A stretch of DNA of 64,000 nt from Methanoregula sp. PtaU1.Bin051 (lineage in GTDB: Archaea; Halobacteriota; Methanomicrobia; Methanomicrobiales; Methanospirillaceae), in NCBI GenBank assembly GCA_002067895.1, contig MVRE01000003.1, positions 1 to 64,000 of the forward strand. Reading direction: 5' to 3'. Positions 36,001 to 42,948 of this stretch are shown here, in pieces. The notes below the pieces were generated by a model. The model was given only the letters and a program-made list of their open reading frames with translations, did no database searches and was not told the origin of the DNA. Numbering within the stretch: position 1 is the stretch's first letter; the number at the start of each line of letters is the position of its first letter. The position numbers were made by a program, and so were the translations under genes.

Positions 36001-36039
36001 GGCCAGTGCAACCAGTGCAATAGTCAGTCGCTTAGTCAT
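33037..36039 (-). CDS. S-layer-like surface glycoprotein with PGF-CTERM anchor
   Basis: A 1000-residue secreted protein, probably the main S-layer subunit. A signal peptide (MTKRLTIALVALAVFLLVAV) is followed by an N-terminal region typical of Methanomicrobiales S-layer-like proteins (DUF3821-like, including GLPPGTTVFIGENQLNLSRM). Several beta-rich repeats come next, two of them recognisable from YYLGEEVKFSGTNTETENTY and TVAQGDKLFVRGTAEGKPGP. The linker at about residues 940-975 is a run of PTTAA units. The end, QPGFGAFIALIGLGAVAFLV then VRRH, is a PGF-CTERM signal (PGF, one helix, basic tail) processed by an archaeosortase. Codons are strongly biased to C-ending ones, and GGAGGA lies upstream of the ATG, both consistent with high expression. 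Confidence 0.88.
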   Translation of the reverse strand: MTKRLTIALVALAVFLLVAVMPASAGLTANVSTYGLPPGTTVFIGENQLNLSRMTNALTQPMIAWWPSTAAIDSTTPEKVIDISATNWSFYVNPTDFQSRTGNWYCYTYGKAIFNSPVAMYVFDPTLDIKVWDLEQNKEVSGKNVVSGTRLTFRVDTNGYPVLTPRYNRFWPSASAGAGGPDDDAQKYTHFNPLWGNLKDPAAGGTQVNIEQMTWNGTYYGYNMSGFWVGNRSPQGYIDIKVKTPTGATLSNLYNGSTGAFQAAIPLTNLYVDNINWFWGNTTGQGTATSGTLINGGGPTQNFNWQTGAVDNSNQRYYPIGTYTITAEWNLNTMKDMYKNAGADYTGKTVSEAKTIQLVTDSVKIESDKDTVVRSNAFSLTVTGRPNTIYWVWVKGTTSMLGGFDDQAPMVSPFQAGVYNDTAPWVDSRDAAAISGIGDNTWGNMYVPQNKQIQPRVNAASGLQLTGPTVWGQVGRAPYNGSFYYCAIKTNENGVRTVQWVTTNNTKAQTYTFRVENATETAAGGSGLNPQMANFFSDEVSVKVEKGAVTITASGDGSYYLGEEVKFSGTNTETENTYVYITGPNLWATGASMTNTDPRSAAAQILTATPATAQAAGFAVRPVNADHTWDYRWGTATVALDAGTYTVYAVSWPNQANQLQNVAYGTVSIIIKKPFVSATVSQSTVAQGDKLFVRGTAEGKPGPGVAMWIMGKNYATRTTTGVNADASFEFEVREATTQNMAAGQYFVVIQHPMQNDQFDIVYNGDPPGGNGYVRNLQSGSGAGGIGGAGQDIFLLRGTGSLQGSDAAEALVEGINDPNVDDTYTKLQFLVEAPVIRIDAIGDRHVGDKFTITAQTNLAVDDEVLFEVYSSSFKPTQKSQSGEFSGATGVVKVAKGDTGMNKLSFDVDAATFKPDEYLVTANRVSQQPAATGTALFNVLEGPAPTAAPTTAAPTTAAPTTAATTAVPTTAEPAKTPTQPGFGAFIALIGLGAVAFLVVRRH

Positions 36040-36167
36040 TTGTTCTTTCCTCCAAATCTAACATCATACATTCACAAGCCGCGAACCGTTCGACAGATGC
36101 CGAAAAACGATTCTGCGAGCCCGATACTCCGTTTGGGACGGAATATGACTGAATATTTGTAAAAGAG

Positions 36168-36236
36168 CTAATATATCTTTTGTGGTCAGTTTCCGGCAGT
36201 AAACTGGCAGTGATTTCGGCCCAGTTTGCCGAAATC
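36168..36236 (-). promoter_or_regulatory. S-layer gene promoter with two upstream inverted repeats
   Basis: On the minus strand a TATA-like AAAGATATATTAG (36180-36168) lies about 130 bp upstream of the start. Immediately upstream are two inverted repeats: CAGTTT/AAACTG (36187-36192 and 36201-36206) and the perfect 9-bp GATTTCGGC/GCCGAAATC (36212-36220 and 36228-36236) with a 7-bp spacer. The arrangement looks like regulator sites next to the BRE. The predicted leader is about 110 nt. Confidence 0.6.
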
Positions 36237-36465
36237 TGCTTAAATCTCTGGTTTAGGGTTGGAGCATACTGCCCGTTTTTTTGGGCTTTCTTTGTTAAGC
36301 TCTATACTATACACTAACAAATTACGCGCATAATTACTTTATTAATGTACATATTTGTACACTAAATATTTGGCAATAATTCACAATATATGAACAGAGT
36401 CTCAATTAAGACGGAGATAGATCTTGCTGGTGCTGTACTGTTTTCCTAGTTTAGAACTTAGATGA
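36237..36465. other. AT-rich intergenic region, no gene seen
   Basis: No convincing ORF. It contains a GCCC/GGGC stem with a T-rich loop (36271-36286) and a palindrome-pair TGTACA-TATT-TGTACA (36346-36361). Either could be a terminator or regulator site, but neither is tied to a specific gene. Confidence 0.4.
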
Positions 36466-36549
36466 ATTATAATTTATCTGTGCATGCGGTAACTACTAAG
36501 CGGATCTACCGTCTCAGGGCATCTGCCTGAGCTCATTTTTTTAGGAGGA
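36466..36549 (+). promoter_or_regulatory. Promoter, terminator-like hairpin and ribosome-binding site ahead of the small ORF and thymidylate synthase
   Basis: ATTATAATTTAT (36466-36477) is a good TATA box. The predicted start near 36497 gives a ~55-nt leader. It contains a perfect hairpin CTCAGG/CCTGAG (36513-36518 and 36526-36531) followed by seven T residues (36536-36542), and AGGAGGA (36543-36549) directly after the T run. A terminator-like element right before the ribosome-binding site suggests attenuation, but that is inference. Confidence 0.6.
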
Positions 36550-36552
36550 CTC

Positions 36553-36693
36553 ATGTTCTATCCCCTGTTCCGGAAACTGGACAGGGGCCTTCACGGCACA
36601 TCTTCCGCTTTATTGATGCGGTTTGGTTATGGGGCAGGAGGGGTAGCGATTTTGTTCCGGCACCTTTACATGTCATACCCTCACCATGAATAA
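36553..36693 (+). CDS. Small 46-residue ORF coupled to thymidylate synthase
   Basis: The ATG at 36553 follows AGGAGGA by 3 bp. The frame encodes MFYPLFRKLDRGLHGTSSAL then LMRFGYGAGGVAILFRHLYM and ends SYPHHE at a TAA only 2 bp before the thymidylate synthase ATG at 36696. That gene has no ribosome-binding site of its own, so its translation probably depends on this ORF. The peptide is basic and hydrophobic without a clear domain. It could be a leader peptide or a small protein; I do not recognise a family. Confidence 0.5.
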   Translation: MFYPLFRKLDRGLHGTSSALLMRFGYGAGGVAILFRHLYMSYPHHE

Positions 36694-36695
36694 TC

Positions 36696-37421
36696 ATGAG
36701 AGTGATCCGGGCACCTGCAATCGGGAAGGCACACGAACTGGTTGTACAGATGATACTCGAGAAGGGATGGGTGCTCCGTACCGAGGACAATGAGGCGACC
36801 ATCGAGTTCGAGGAAGTTGCACTGCAGGTTGACAACCCTCTCGCTGACCCGATGGCAAGCCCGCACTCCAGGTTCCAGCAGAAGTTCCTTGAGAAATACG
36901 CGCACGATCTCCTGAACGGCTCGGCATCTTCCTTCGAATACGACTACCATGGCAGGCTCTTCGACTGGGGGGAGCGGCTCAGCACGGGTGGGCAGGATGT
37001 GCATATCGACCAGATCGATTATATCGTAAACAAACTGAGGCAGTCCCCGAACAGCCGGAGGGCGATCGCGATCACGTGGAATCCGGTTATTGATGAAAAA
37101 CTCGCTGACTGCCCCTGCCTCCAGCTCGTACAGTGTGTTGTCAGGGACGGCAGGCTTAATATGCGGGTGATCTTCCGGAGCAATGACATGCTGACAGCTG
37201 CCGGCGCCAACATGTACGCACTTGTCAGGCTCCAGAAATCCATCGCGAACCAACTTAATATTCCCTGCGGAACCTATACCCACATCTCCCTTGTACCGCA
37301 CATCTACTACCTCAGGGACATGCATGACATCGAACCATTTTGCGGGAAAGGAACACTTATCAGGCCCGTCATGGATGTCTGCCGGGCATGCGGGGGTTGC
37401 GGGAGGGCAGAGAAGTCCTGA
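36696..37421 (+). CDS. thyA: Archaeal thymidylate synthase (ThyA-like)
   Basis: A 241-residue protein of the archaeal ThyA-related family (the MTH774 type), which methylates dUMP to dTMP, probably with a methanopterin-type cofactor. The active site is DCPCLQLVQC with the nucleophilic cysteine, followed by RVIFRSNDMLTAAGANMYAL, which holds the Arg, Ser, Asp and Asn for dUMP binding. SRRAIAITWNP is the second phosphate-binding arginine region. The C-terminus ends with a CRACGGCGR cysteine cluster, which may bind a metal and is not a general ThyA feature. The start is 2 bp after the small ORF and lacks a Shine-Dalgarno sequence. Confidence 0.9.
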   Translation: MRVIRAPAIGKAHELVVQMILEKGWVLRTEDNEATIEFEEVALQVDNPLADPMASPHSRFQQKFLEKYAHDLLNGSASSFEYDYHGRLFDWGERLSTGGQDVHIDQIDYIVNKLRQSPNSRRAIAITWNPVIDEKLADCPCLQLVQCVVRDGRLNMRVIFRSNDMLTAAGANMYALVRLQKSIANQLNIPCGTYTHISLVPHIYYLRDMHDIEPFCGKGTLIRPVMDVCRACGGCGRAEKS

Positions 37422-37486
37422 GCGATCCGGGAAATCTTCTCCGTCACCTTAATTAAGCAACAACAGTAAAAAATAAGAGGAAACGC

Positions 37487-37559
<73 letters not shown>

Positions 37560-37608
37560 TTGTTGGTTTTCCTGTTTTACGGTCTTATATTTCTCATATA
37601 ACCATTTT

Positions 37609-38349
37609 TTATGCGATCAAGGCGGAGAACAGGGTGCAGATGAGAATGGATCCGAAGGTCCCCGACCCCCCGATGCTGATCTGTCGAATCCCTGAACGGA
37701 CACCTTTCCAAAGTGAAAATATCAGTGTTCCGATAAGAATCCCCATTGTTCCACCTGAAAACGCGGTTACCGCGGCAGCAAGTCCGGCCCCACCAGTGAA
37801 AAGTATACCGCAGGCCAGAGCAGCAAGAGCCGGAAGGAACAGGGGGGCACGGATCCCCCATTCAGGTATGATCTTTACAGATACGATGACGACGATAGCG
37901 ACAGCGGCAATACATCCTGCCAGAGGGAAGATAAACTGTCCGGGATTCAGCCGATTCATCTCATGCAGCAGGTAAACCGAAACGGCGAGCGGGATGAGCG
38001 CGCCGCCAAGATTGAGCGAGACCGTTATCAGGGATCGCTCACCATGGATCGGCTCACCAGTAAACGCATCGAAGACCATATGTACAGGAGTGCCATCATG
38101 TCCGCCCATACGTGGAACTGTCCAGATCGGGATATTGATGAGGTAACCGATCACCATAAGGATGATAACACTGACAGCTTCCACCCATGTGAAACCAAGC
38201 CGCGAGAACGCAGCACCGGCAAGGCCGAGTATCAGCAGGGGGATAAGAATGATAATGAGTAAGACAACGAGGCCAAGTGCAATAATAGGCAGGGCACCCG
38301 GCCCGTTGATCCGGAATATACCATTCATCCCAGTTCGCACCCCGTTCAT
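37609..38349 (-). CDS. DUF1614 family membrane protein
   Basis: A 246-residue hydrophobic protein with about seven helices. The conserved DUF1614 features are a region after the second helix with LINIPIWTVP and the loop GERSLITVSLNLGGALIPLA. The C-terminal part has GGAGLAAAVTAFSGGTMGIL and a final ISIGGSGTFGSILICTLFSA segment. The function of DUF1614 is not established. Its start overlaps the flpA stop by four bases, so it is the last gene of a nop5-flpA-DUF1614 operon. The ATG at 38328 is an alternative. Confidence 0.8.
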   Translation of the reverse strand: MNGVRTGMNGIFRINGPGALPIIALGLVVLLIIILIPLLILGLAGAAFSRLGFTWVEAVSVIILMVIGYLINIPIWTVPRMGGHDGTPVHMVFDAFTGEPIHGERSLITVSLNLGGALIPLAVSVYLLHEMNRLNPGQFIFPLAGCIAAVAIVVIVSVKIIPEWGIRAPLFLPALAALACGILFTGGAGLAAAVTAFSGGTMGILIGTLIFSLWKGVRSGIRQISIGGSGTFGSILICTLFSALIA

Positions 38350-38948
38350 CCTTTCCTGCAGATAACAGCAGCATGGTCATGGTGGTATGGCTCGAGCCAT
38401 TCGCTTGCCATGATCTCAAATCCCCTGTCTTCCAGCTCGGCCTTCGTTTCATCGAGCACAGCTTCGGGTTCTCTCCTTACATCAATACTCCGGGTCTTTA
38501 GCATCAGGATCAGAGTTCCACCGCTTTTTAAGAACACCGAATTCCGGAGCGCGATGGCTGCCTGATCAGGCTGTGCAACATCCTGATATAATAGGTCGAC
38601 CTCTTCGACAAGAGATGCGTATGCCTCAGGCTGCGCCGCATCGGCCATGATCGGGACAACATTCTTACGTCGCCGCGAGACTTCCAGCAGGTCCTGCATC
38701 GGGCGTGGCGCTACCTCGACTGCATAGACAACCCCGACATAATCCGCCACGTGAGATACCGTCGTTCCATGCGCTGCGCCAAGATAGAGCACCCGCATAT
38801 CTGGCGCAAGCTCGATCCTTTTGCGCTTGTAACAGAGGGCGCCAAGTTTGCTCCGGTACGGATCCCAGACCCGTGCATTACCGAGCATCCGCTCACCGTA
38901 GACTCCTCCCTCTCCCCTTGACACCAGCACGCCATCGATCCAGATCAT
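38346..38948 (-). CDS. flpA: Fibrillarin-like rRNA/tRNA 2'-O-methyltransferase
   Basis: The catalytic subunit of box C/D RNPs, using SAM to 2'-O-methylate rRNA and tRNA at guide-selected sites. The 200-residue sequence has the SAM site MRVLYLGAAHGTTVSHVADY (motif I, residues about 52-70), VYAVEVAPRPMQDLLEV (motif II), and DLLYQDVAQPDQAAI with the catalytic aspartate. The C-terminus ends in YHHDHAAVICRKG. It overlaps nop5 upstream by four bases, the normal pairing, and works with Nop5 and L7Ae (not in this window). Confidence 0.95.
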   Translation of the reverse strand: MIWIDGVLVSRGEGGVYGERMLGNARVWDPYRSKLGALCYKRKRIELAPDMRVLYLGAAHGTTVSHVADYVGVVYAVEVAPRPMQDLLEVSRRRKNVVPIMADAAQPEAYASLVEEVDLLYQDVAQPDQAAIALRNSVFLKSGGTLILMLKTRSIDVRREPEAVLDETKAELEDRGFEIMASEWLEPYHHDHAAVICRKG

Positions 38949-39805
38949 AGCACATTCCCTGCAGCGTCAATCTTTGTTTGTGCATTCTCAAGAAATTCTG
39001 GAACTGCAACACCGCGGTACAGGTCGAGACGTGCCGCAATGGCGAGTTTTGCGGCTAGTGTACGGGCGACCTTTCCCCGGACTTCCGCAGGTGCGTTATG
39101 CACACGCCGGTGCTGGAAGATAATCCCGTGCTTGGGGGGGGGGGTGCCTGAGCGGAGGTGGGAGAAGAGTGAGGTCCGTGCACCGAGCACCTGTATTGCG
39201 CTTGCCGGCAGCCGGGCGAGGGGGGTCAGGCCCCCGGCATGGAACATGAGCCGGGCGGCTACGAGCCCGCCGAGAAGCGCGCTGCAGTTGGGCATGACAT
39301 CTCCTGCCAGATCCGACACTTCTCTTGCGAGTGCGGTCCGGGTCGCCGACAACCTTTCGATGTCGGCAGCCATCCGCGATATCGCTCCTCCTCCCCTGCG
39401 GGAAATGGTCTTCATGAGGGTTCGGGGGGGTTTCCTGCGGTACTTGCGGGAGAAGGACGGGTGGCTCACCTGGTACCAGTCCACGGCACGGCCGGTTAAG
39501 AGGTTGATTACATTGTCCATCTCGTCGAGGGTGCCGACCATCTGGTGCAGGGCCACATCTTTTTTCCGGTACTCCTCTGCGATCCTGCGTTCCGCAAGCA
39601 GCATGCAGACACCGCGCAGTTTTCCGATATAGTCCTCCCGGTCCCTGCATGTACCGCAATCTGCAGCGGACTGCCATTTGAGCGGGATAAAACTGTCCAT
39701 CTCAATCCGGAGGGATCGGACACGTTCCGCGATCGCAGCTGTATCCCCCTTGAACGGTCTGCATCCATCGTCTCCCACATCCCCGAACCAGTAGGACTGC
39801 ATCAT
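38945..39805 (-). CDS. nop5: Nop5 (NOP56/58 homologue), box C/D RNP scaffold
   Basis: A 286-residue scaffold that binds guide RNA, L7Ae and fibrillarin. The central coiled-coil region includes ALHQMVGTLDEMDNVINLLT and LVARRLMFHAGG-like packing (here LVAARLMFHAGGLTPLARLP). The NOP domain carries GARTSLFSHLRSGTPPPKHG then IIFQHRRVHNAPAEVRGKVA and RLDLY. A run of 11 C residues in the coding strand (39134-39144) encodes part of the TPPPK stretch. The start overlaps nothing upstream; flpA follows with a four-base overlap. Confidence 0.94.
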   Translation of the reverse strand: MMQSYWFGDVGDDGCRPFKGDTAAIAERVRSLRIEMDSFIPLKWQSAADCGTCRDREDYIGKLRGVCMLLAERRIAEEYRKKDVALHQMVGTLDEMDNVINLLTGRAVDWYQVSHPSFSRKYRRKPPRTLMKTISRRGGGAISRMAADIERLSATRTALAREVSDLAGDVMPNCSALLGGLVAARLMFHAGGLTPLARLPASAIQVLGARTSLFSHLRSGTPPPKHGIIFQHRRVHNAPAEVRGKVARTLAAKLAIAARLDLYRGVAVPEFLENAQTKIDAAGNVL

Positions 39806-39846
39806 AGGAATCTAAGCGACTTGCAGGGTATAAACCAGTAGGCCGT

Positions 39847-41061
39847 TCAGGCCCCCGCAATTCCAAATGAATACAGGATGACCGGCACCATGATGGCACC
39901 CATGCAGTACATCCTCGGCACGTTGACTAGCGGAGGGACGAGGCCAAGCAGGGCGGCAAGGAGCAGTATGAACATGCCGAAGGGACCTGTCAGGATCATG
40001 CTGATTGCGACTACGAAAACGATAACTGCCCTGTTCAGCCATTTCGAATCAACACCGCTCAGCCGTTGTGCCGATGTCGAAAGGCCTATGGTTATAACAT
40101 ATGCGGCGCATGCGGCAAGGACTCCCGCTACGAAAAGTCCTGTCGGCGAGGGCATTGGTATGGATGAGAGCGCCACCATGACGCCGTTACGCATCCTTGA
40201 CAGTGCGAAAAGCGCTGCAAGGCCGATGAACGCATTTGCAGTATTTGCAGCACTCGTGGCAAGGATGTACATGCGCCGTTCCTTCGTATATCCGATCACT
40301 GAAGCGAGCACGCCATTTGCGGTTGCGTTCGAGAGCCCGGGCAGCCAGCCGACTGCAATGCCGGCAGCGGTACCGATAACCGATCCTTTCGCAACAGATT
40401 TGCTCTCGAGGGAGATCCCCTGATACTTCTGGGCAGGGACCCTGCCCTGCGAAGCAGTCGCAAGGACAGATATCCCGAACAGGCCTGAAAGAAGCGGCAT
40501 CAGAAGCGCACTCTCCCCGCTTATGCTGTGCCAGCCGAGATAGCCATAGGAAAAGGTGAATATGCCGAGTATTCCGGAACAGGTAAAAATTGCGAGCGCC
40601 CAGCCCGGCGCCTCGCTTGTAACGATCATATAACCGATGACCGCAACGATGAGAAGACCGATCCCCCAGTCAAGAGCCGGCTGGATGGCCGGCAGAATCA
40701 GGTAACAGAGGATTGAAAGGGGGACTGCAAGAACAATCGCACAGGCGCTCCCGAGCGCGGCGATCCGCACCGCTTCCTCCCCGTTTCCCTCGAGGCAGAG
40801 TGCATGGGCAGGGAGCACAGCCAGTGCAGTGTCGGCGTCAGGGATGCCGAGGAACGTGCTCGGGATGCTGTCGACAAACGTATGGGTGATCAGGGCGGCA
40901 AACAGTGCGACCCCCAGAGCAAGGGGGCCGATTGCGGCGAGAAGAACAACCTGAAGGCTGATCAGGACACCGGCAAGGGTATTTGCGTGGATGCCGGGGA
41001 GGATCCCGCTCACCGTGCCGAGAACCACTCCCAGAAGCGTCCCGATCAGGATCTCAATCAT
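39847..41061 (-). CDS. TctA-like (DUF112) membrane permease
   Basis: A 404-residue protein with about ten membrane helices and the TctA-type permease signature GTVSGILPGIHANTLAGVLI near the start, then DSIPSTFLGIPDADTALAVL and GTAAGIAVGWLPGLSNATAN, which repeat the GxxPG motif of the family. TctA is the large permease of tripartite tricarboxylate transporters in bacteria, but TctB and TctC are not seen nearby, as is usual for solitary archaeal DUF112 proteins. Substrate unknown. The ATG at 41061 (MIEILIGTLLG) fits the first helix; the frame is open to 41106. It is divergent from hemD. Confidence 0.82.
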   Translation of the reverse strand: MIEILIGTLLGVVLGTVSGILPGIHANTLAGVLISLQVVLLAAIGPLALGVALFAALITHTFVDSIPSTFLGIPDADTALAVLPAHALCLEGNGEEAVRIAALGSACAIVLAVPLSILCYLILPAIQPALDWGIGLLIVAVIGYMIVTSEAPGWALAIFTCSGILGIFTFSYGYLGWHSISGESALLMPLLSGLFGISVLATASQGRVPAQKYQGISLESKSVAKGSVIGTAAGIAVGWLPGLSNATANGVLASVIGYTKERRMYILATSAANTANAFIGLAALFALSRMRNGVMVALSSIPMPSPTGLFVAGVLAACAAYVITIGLSTSAQRLSGVDSKWLNRAVIVFVVAISMILTGPFGMFILLLAALLGLVPPLVNVPRMYCMGAIMVPVILYSFGIAGA

Positions 41062-41139
41062 TAAAAGAACATGAGGGACGGCACGGATAAAGGATCCGAA
41101 ATGCAAACCGTCATATCGTTACCGGGTAATATTCCTGCA

Positions 41140-41832
41140 ATGAAGATTGCGATCACCCGACTTGCCGGGAAAGAGGGCAGCGATCCCGAACGCTGCAGGC
41201 GGTTCGGTCACGATTGCTACAGTGTCTATCCCCTCAGATCCGCAATCCGGGAAGATATAGTCGACGCATTCGTGGATGCTGTCGACCGGAACACGTTCGA
41301 TTGTATTTTTTTCACCAGTGCGCTGCCCGCCACGATCATCGCCCCCCGGCTCAACCGTTTTCCCCGTGTGATTGCAATCGGTCCGCGGACAGCGGCAGTC
41401 CTTCAGCAGTACGACATCGAGTGCGAGACGCTGAAAAGTTTTTACTCGAAGGACTTCGTCCCCTACTTGGGGGAATGGATCTCCGGCAAACGGATCGGGA
41501 TCCCAAGAGCTGATGTACCCAACCCCGCTCTGATGGAAGCGATTAAGGATGCAGGTGGGATTGCAGAAGAATTCCGGTGTTACGAGCTCACGCCGACAGA
41601 AGAGCCCCTTTGCCTGACAGCGGCCGATGCCCTCCTCTTCACGAGCGCGATGTCCTTTGAAAAAGCGGTCTTCGCACCCCGCCCTGAGCTACTCATCATG
41701 GCGATCGGGGAAGTAACCGCGGAAAAGATGCGTAGAGCCGGTGTTGAGCCGGGTGTTGTCGGCGACGGATCGCTTGAAGGGACGCTTATAGCATTGAACA
41801 CATATTTGAGAAGAAGAACTTCCTCGGGGTAA
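41140..41832 (+). CDS. hemD: Uroporphyrinogen-III synthase
   Basis: A 230-residue two-domain protein that closes the tetrapyrrole ring in the route to cobamides, F430 and sirohaem. The overall HemD pattern is visible: KIAITRLAGKEG, the CIFFTSALPATIIAP strand-loop, IAIGPRTAAVLQQYDIE, KRIGIPRADVPNPAL and the C-terminal ADALLFTSAMSFEKAV with IMAIGEVTAEKMRRAG. Sequence conservation in the family is low. I start at the ATG 41140 because it aligns with the family start. It is followed 2 bp later by the cbf5 reading frame, likely one operon. Confidence 0.87.
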   Translation: MKIAITRLAGKEGSDPERCRRFGHDCYSVYPLRSAIREDIVDAFVDAVDRNTFDCIFFTSALPATIIAPRLNRFPRVIAIGPRTAAVLQQYDIECETLKSFYSKDFVPYLGEWISGKRIGIPRADVPNPALMEAIKDAGGIAEEFRCYELTPTEEPLCLTAADALLFTSAMSFEKAVFAPRPELLIMAIGEVTAEKMRRAGVEPGVVGDGSLEGTLIALNTYLRRRTSSG

Positions 41833-41834
41833 AT

Positions 41835-42779
41835 GTGGCGTCAGGGATGAAAAAATCGGGGATCTGGTCCGGATCGGGACTTATCGTTATCGACAAACCA
41901 CGCGGGCCATCGAGCCACCAGGTGACTGCATGGGTAGGAAATATGCTCGGCTCCCATACCGGCCATTCAGGCACCCTCGATCCGCAGGTATCTGGAGTCC
42001 TTCTCGTGATGCTCGGGAACGCCGTCAGGCTCGCCCCCCTCCTGTTGCAACATGAGAAAGAATACGTCTGCCTGATGCGCCTGCAGGGTGATGTCAGCAA
42101 GGAAAAGCTCGGGCAGGTCTTCCAGGACTTCACCGGCAGGATCTACCAGCGCCCTCCAAGAAGGAGTGCGGTCAAACGTAGTCTTCGGATCCGGACGGTT
42201 CACAGTATCGAGATCCTGAGCACAGACGGCAGGCTCGTCCTGTTCCGTGTCCGGTGCGATGCTGGCACATATATCCGGTCGCTCTGCCACCACATCGGCC
42301 TCGCGCTCGGTGTCGGTGCGCATATGCAGGAACTTCGGCGTACAAGGTCGGGAACGTTCACCGAATCCGATGCGCACACGCTCCACGAGCTGAGCGATGC
42401 ATGTGACAGTGCCCGTCATGGGGACAGTACTGCACTGGATGCAATGATTCTGCCGGTCGATAAGGCCGTGCCTGATCTCCCGAATGTTGTGATTCGGGAC
42501 ACGGCAGTCGATGCAATCTGTCACGGGGCACAGCTTGCAGCAGTAGGAATCACCCGTTGCGATCGCTTCGGTAAAGGTGATTCAGTTGCCGTAATGACCG
42601 GAGCTGGGGGCTTTGTCTGCCTAGGAAAAGGGCTGGTCGCATCATCGGATTTCTCCCCGGGCGATACCGGTATCGTGATTGCGCCGGTAGTAGTCTTCAT
42701 GAAGCCCGGGACATATCCCAAAGGCTGGAAAAAAGATTCGGAAAAAGCCGGGCAGGGGCAAGTGCAGTCCAAGAGATAG
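41835..42779 (+). CDS. cbf5: tRNA/rRNA pseudouridine synthase Cbf5 (H/ACA RNP catalytic subunit)
   Basis: A pseudouridylase of the TruB family that acts with H/ACA guide RNAs and alone on tRNA U55. The 314-residue protein has GLIVIDKPRGPSSHQVTAWV and the catalytic motif GHSGTLDPQVSGVLLVMLG with its aspartate, then YIRSLCHHIGLALGVGAHMQ with the second active-site segment, and a C-terminal PUA domain (about 220-300). The GTG at 41835 is preceded by CGGGGT and the ATG at 41847 is an alternative. Cbf5 usually sits at the end of the spc supercluster in archaea but is elsewhere here, downstream of hemD. Confidence 0.93.
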   Translation: MASGMKKSGIWSGSGLIVIDKPRGPSSHQVTAWVGNMLGSHTGHSGTLDPQVSGVLLVMLGNAVRLAPLLLQHEKEYVCLMRLQGDVSKEKLGQVFQDFTGRIYQRPPRRSAVKRSLRIRTVHSIEILSTDGRLVLFRVRCDAGTYIRSLCHHIGLALGVGAHMQELRRTRSGTFTESDAHTLHELSDACDSARHGDSTALDAMILPVDKAVPDLPNVVIRDTAVDAICHGAQLAAVGITRCDRFGKGDSVAVMTGAGGFVCLGKGLVASSDFSPGDTGIVIAPVVVFMKPGTYPKGWKKDSEKAGQGQVQSKR

Positions 42780-42819
42780 CATTAAAAAATAACCGGCCAA
42801 AAGATAGGATACACTTTTT

Positions 42820-42903
42820 GCTGAGGTAGTCTAGCGGTAGGGCGCAGGCCTGGAAAGCCTGTGGTGCGAAAGTGCCTCGGGGGTTCAATTCCCCCCCTCA
42901 GCG
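42820..42903 (+). tRNA. tRNA-Ser (GGA)
   Basis: Class II tRNA with long variable arm (GTGCGAAAGTGC). Acceptor GCTGAGG and CCTCAGC pair (42820-42826 and 42896-42902), discriminator G. Anticodon arm CAGGC-CTGGAAA-GCCTG, anticodon GGA. T arm GGGGG-TTCAATT-CCCCC. Confidence 0.95.
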
Positions 42904-42948
42904 TCTCTATCGAAACCCAGTCGGTCTACAAGTATTATTGCCTATTCT

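Noticed and set aside
36681-37325. Long minus-strand open frame (214 codons) opposite thymidylate synthase
   Set aside because: It is the antisense shadow of a gene with clear active-site motifs; the frame is open because of high GC content and codon bias.
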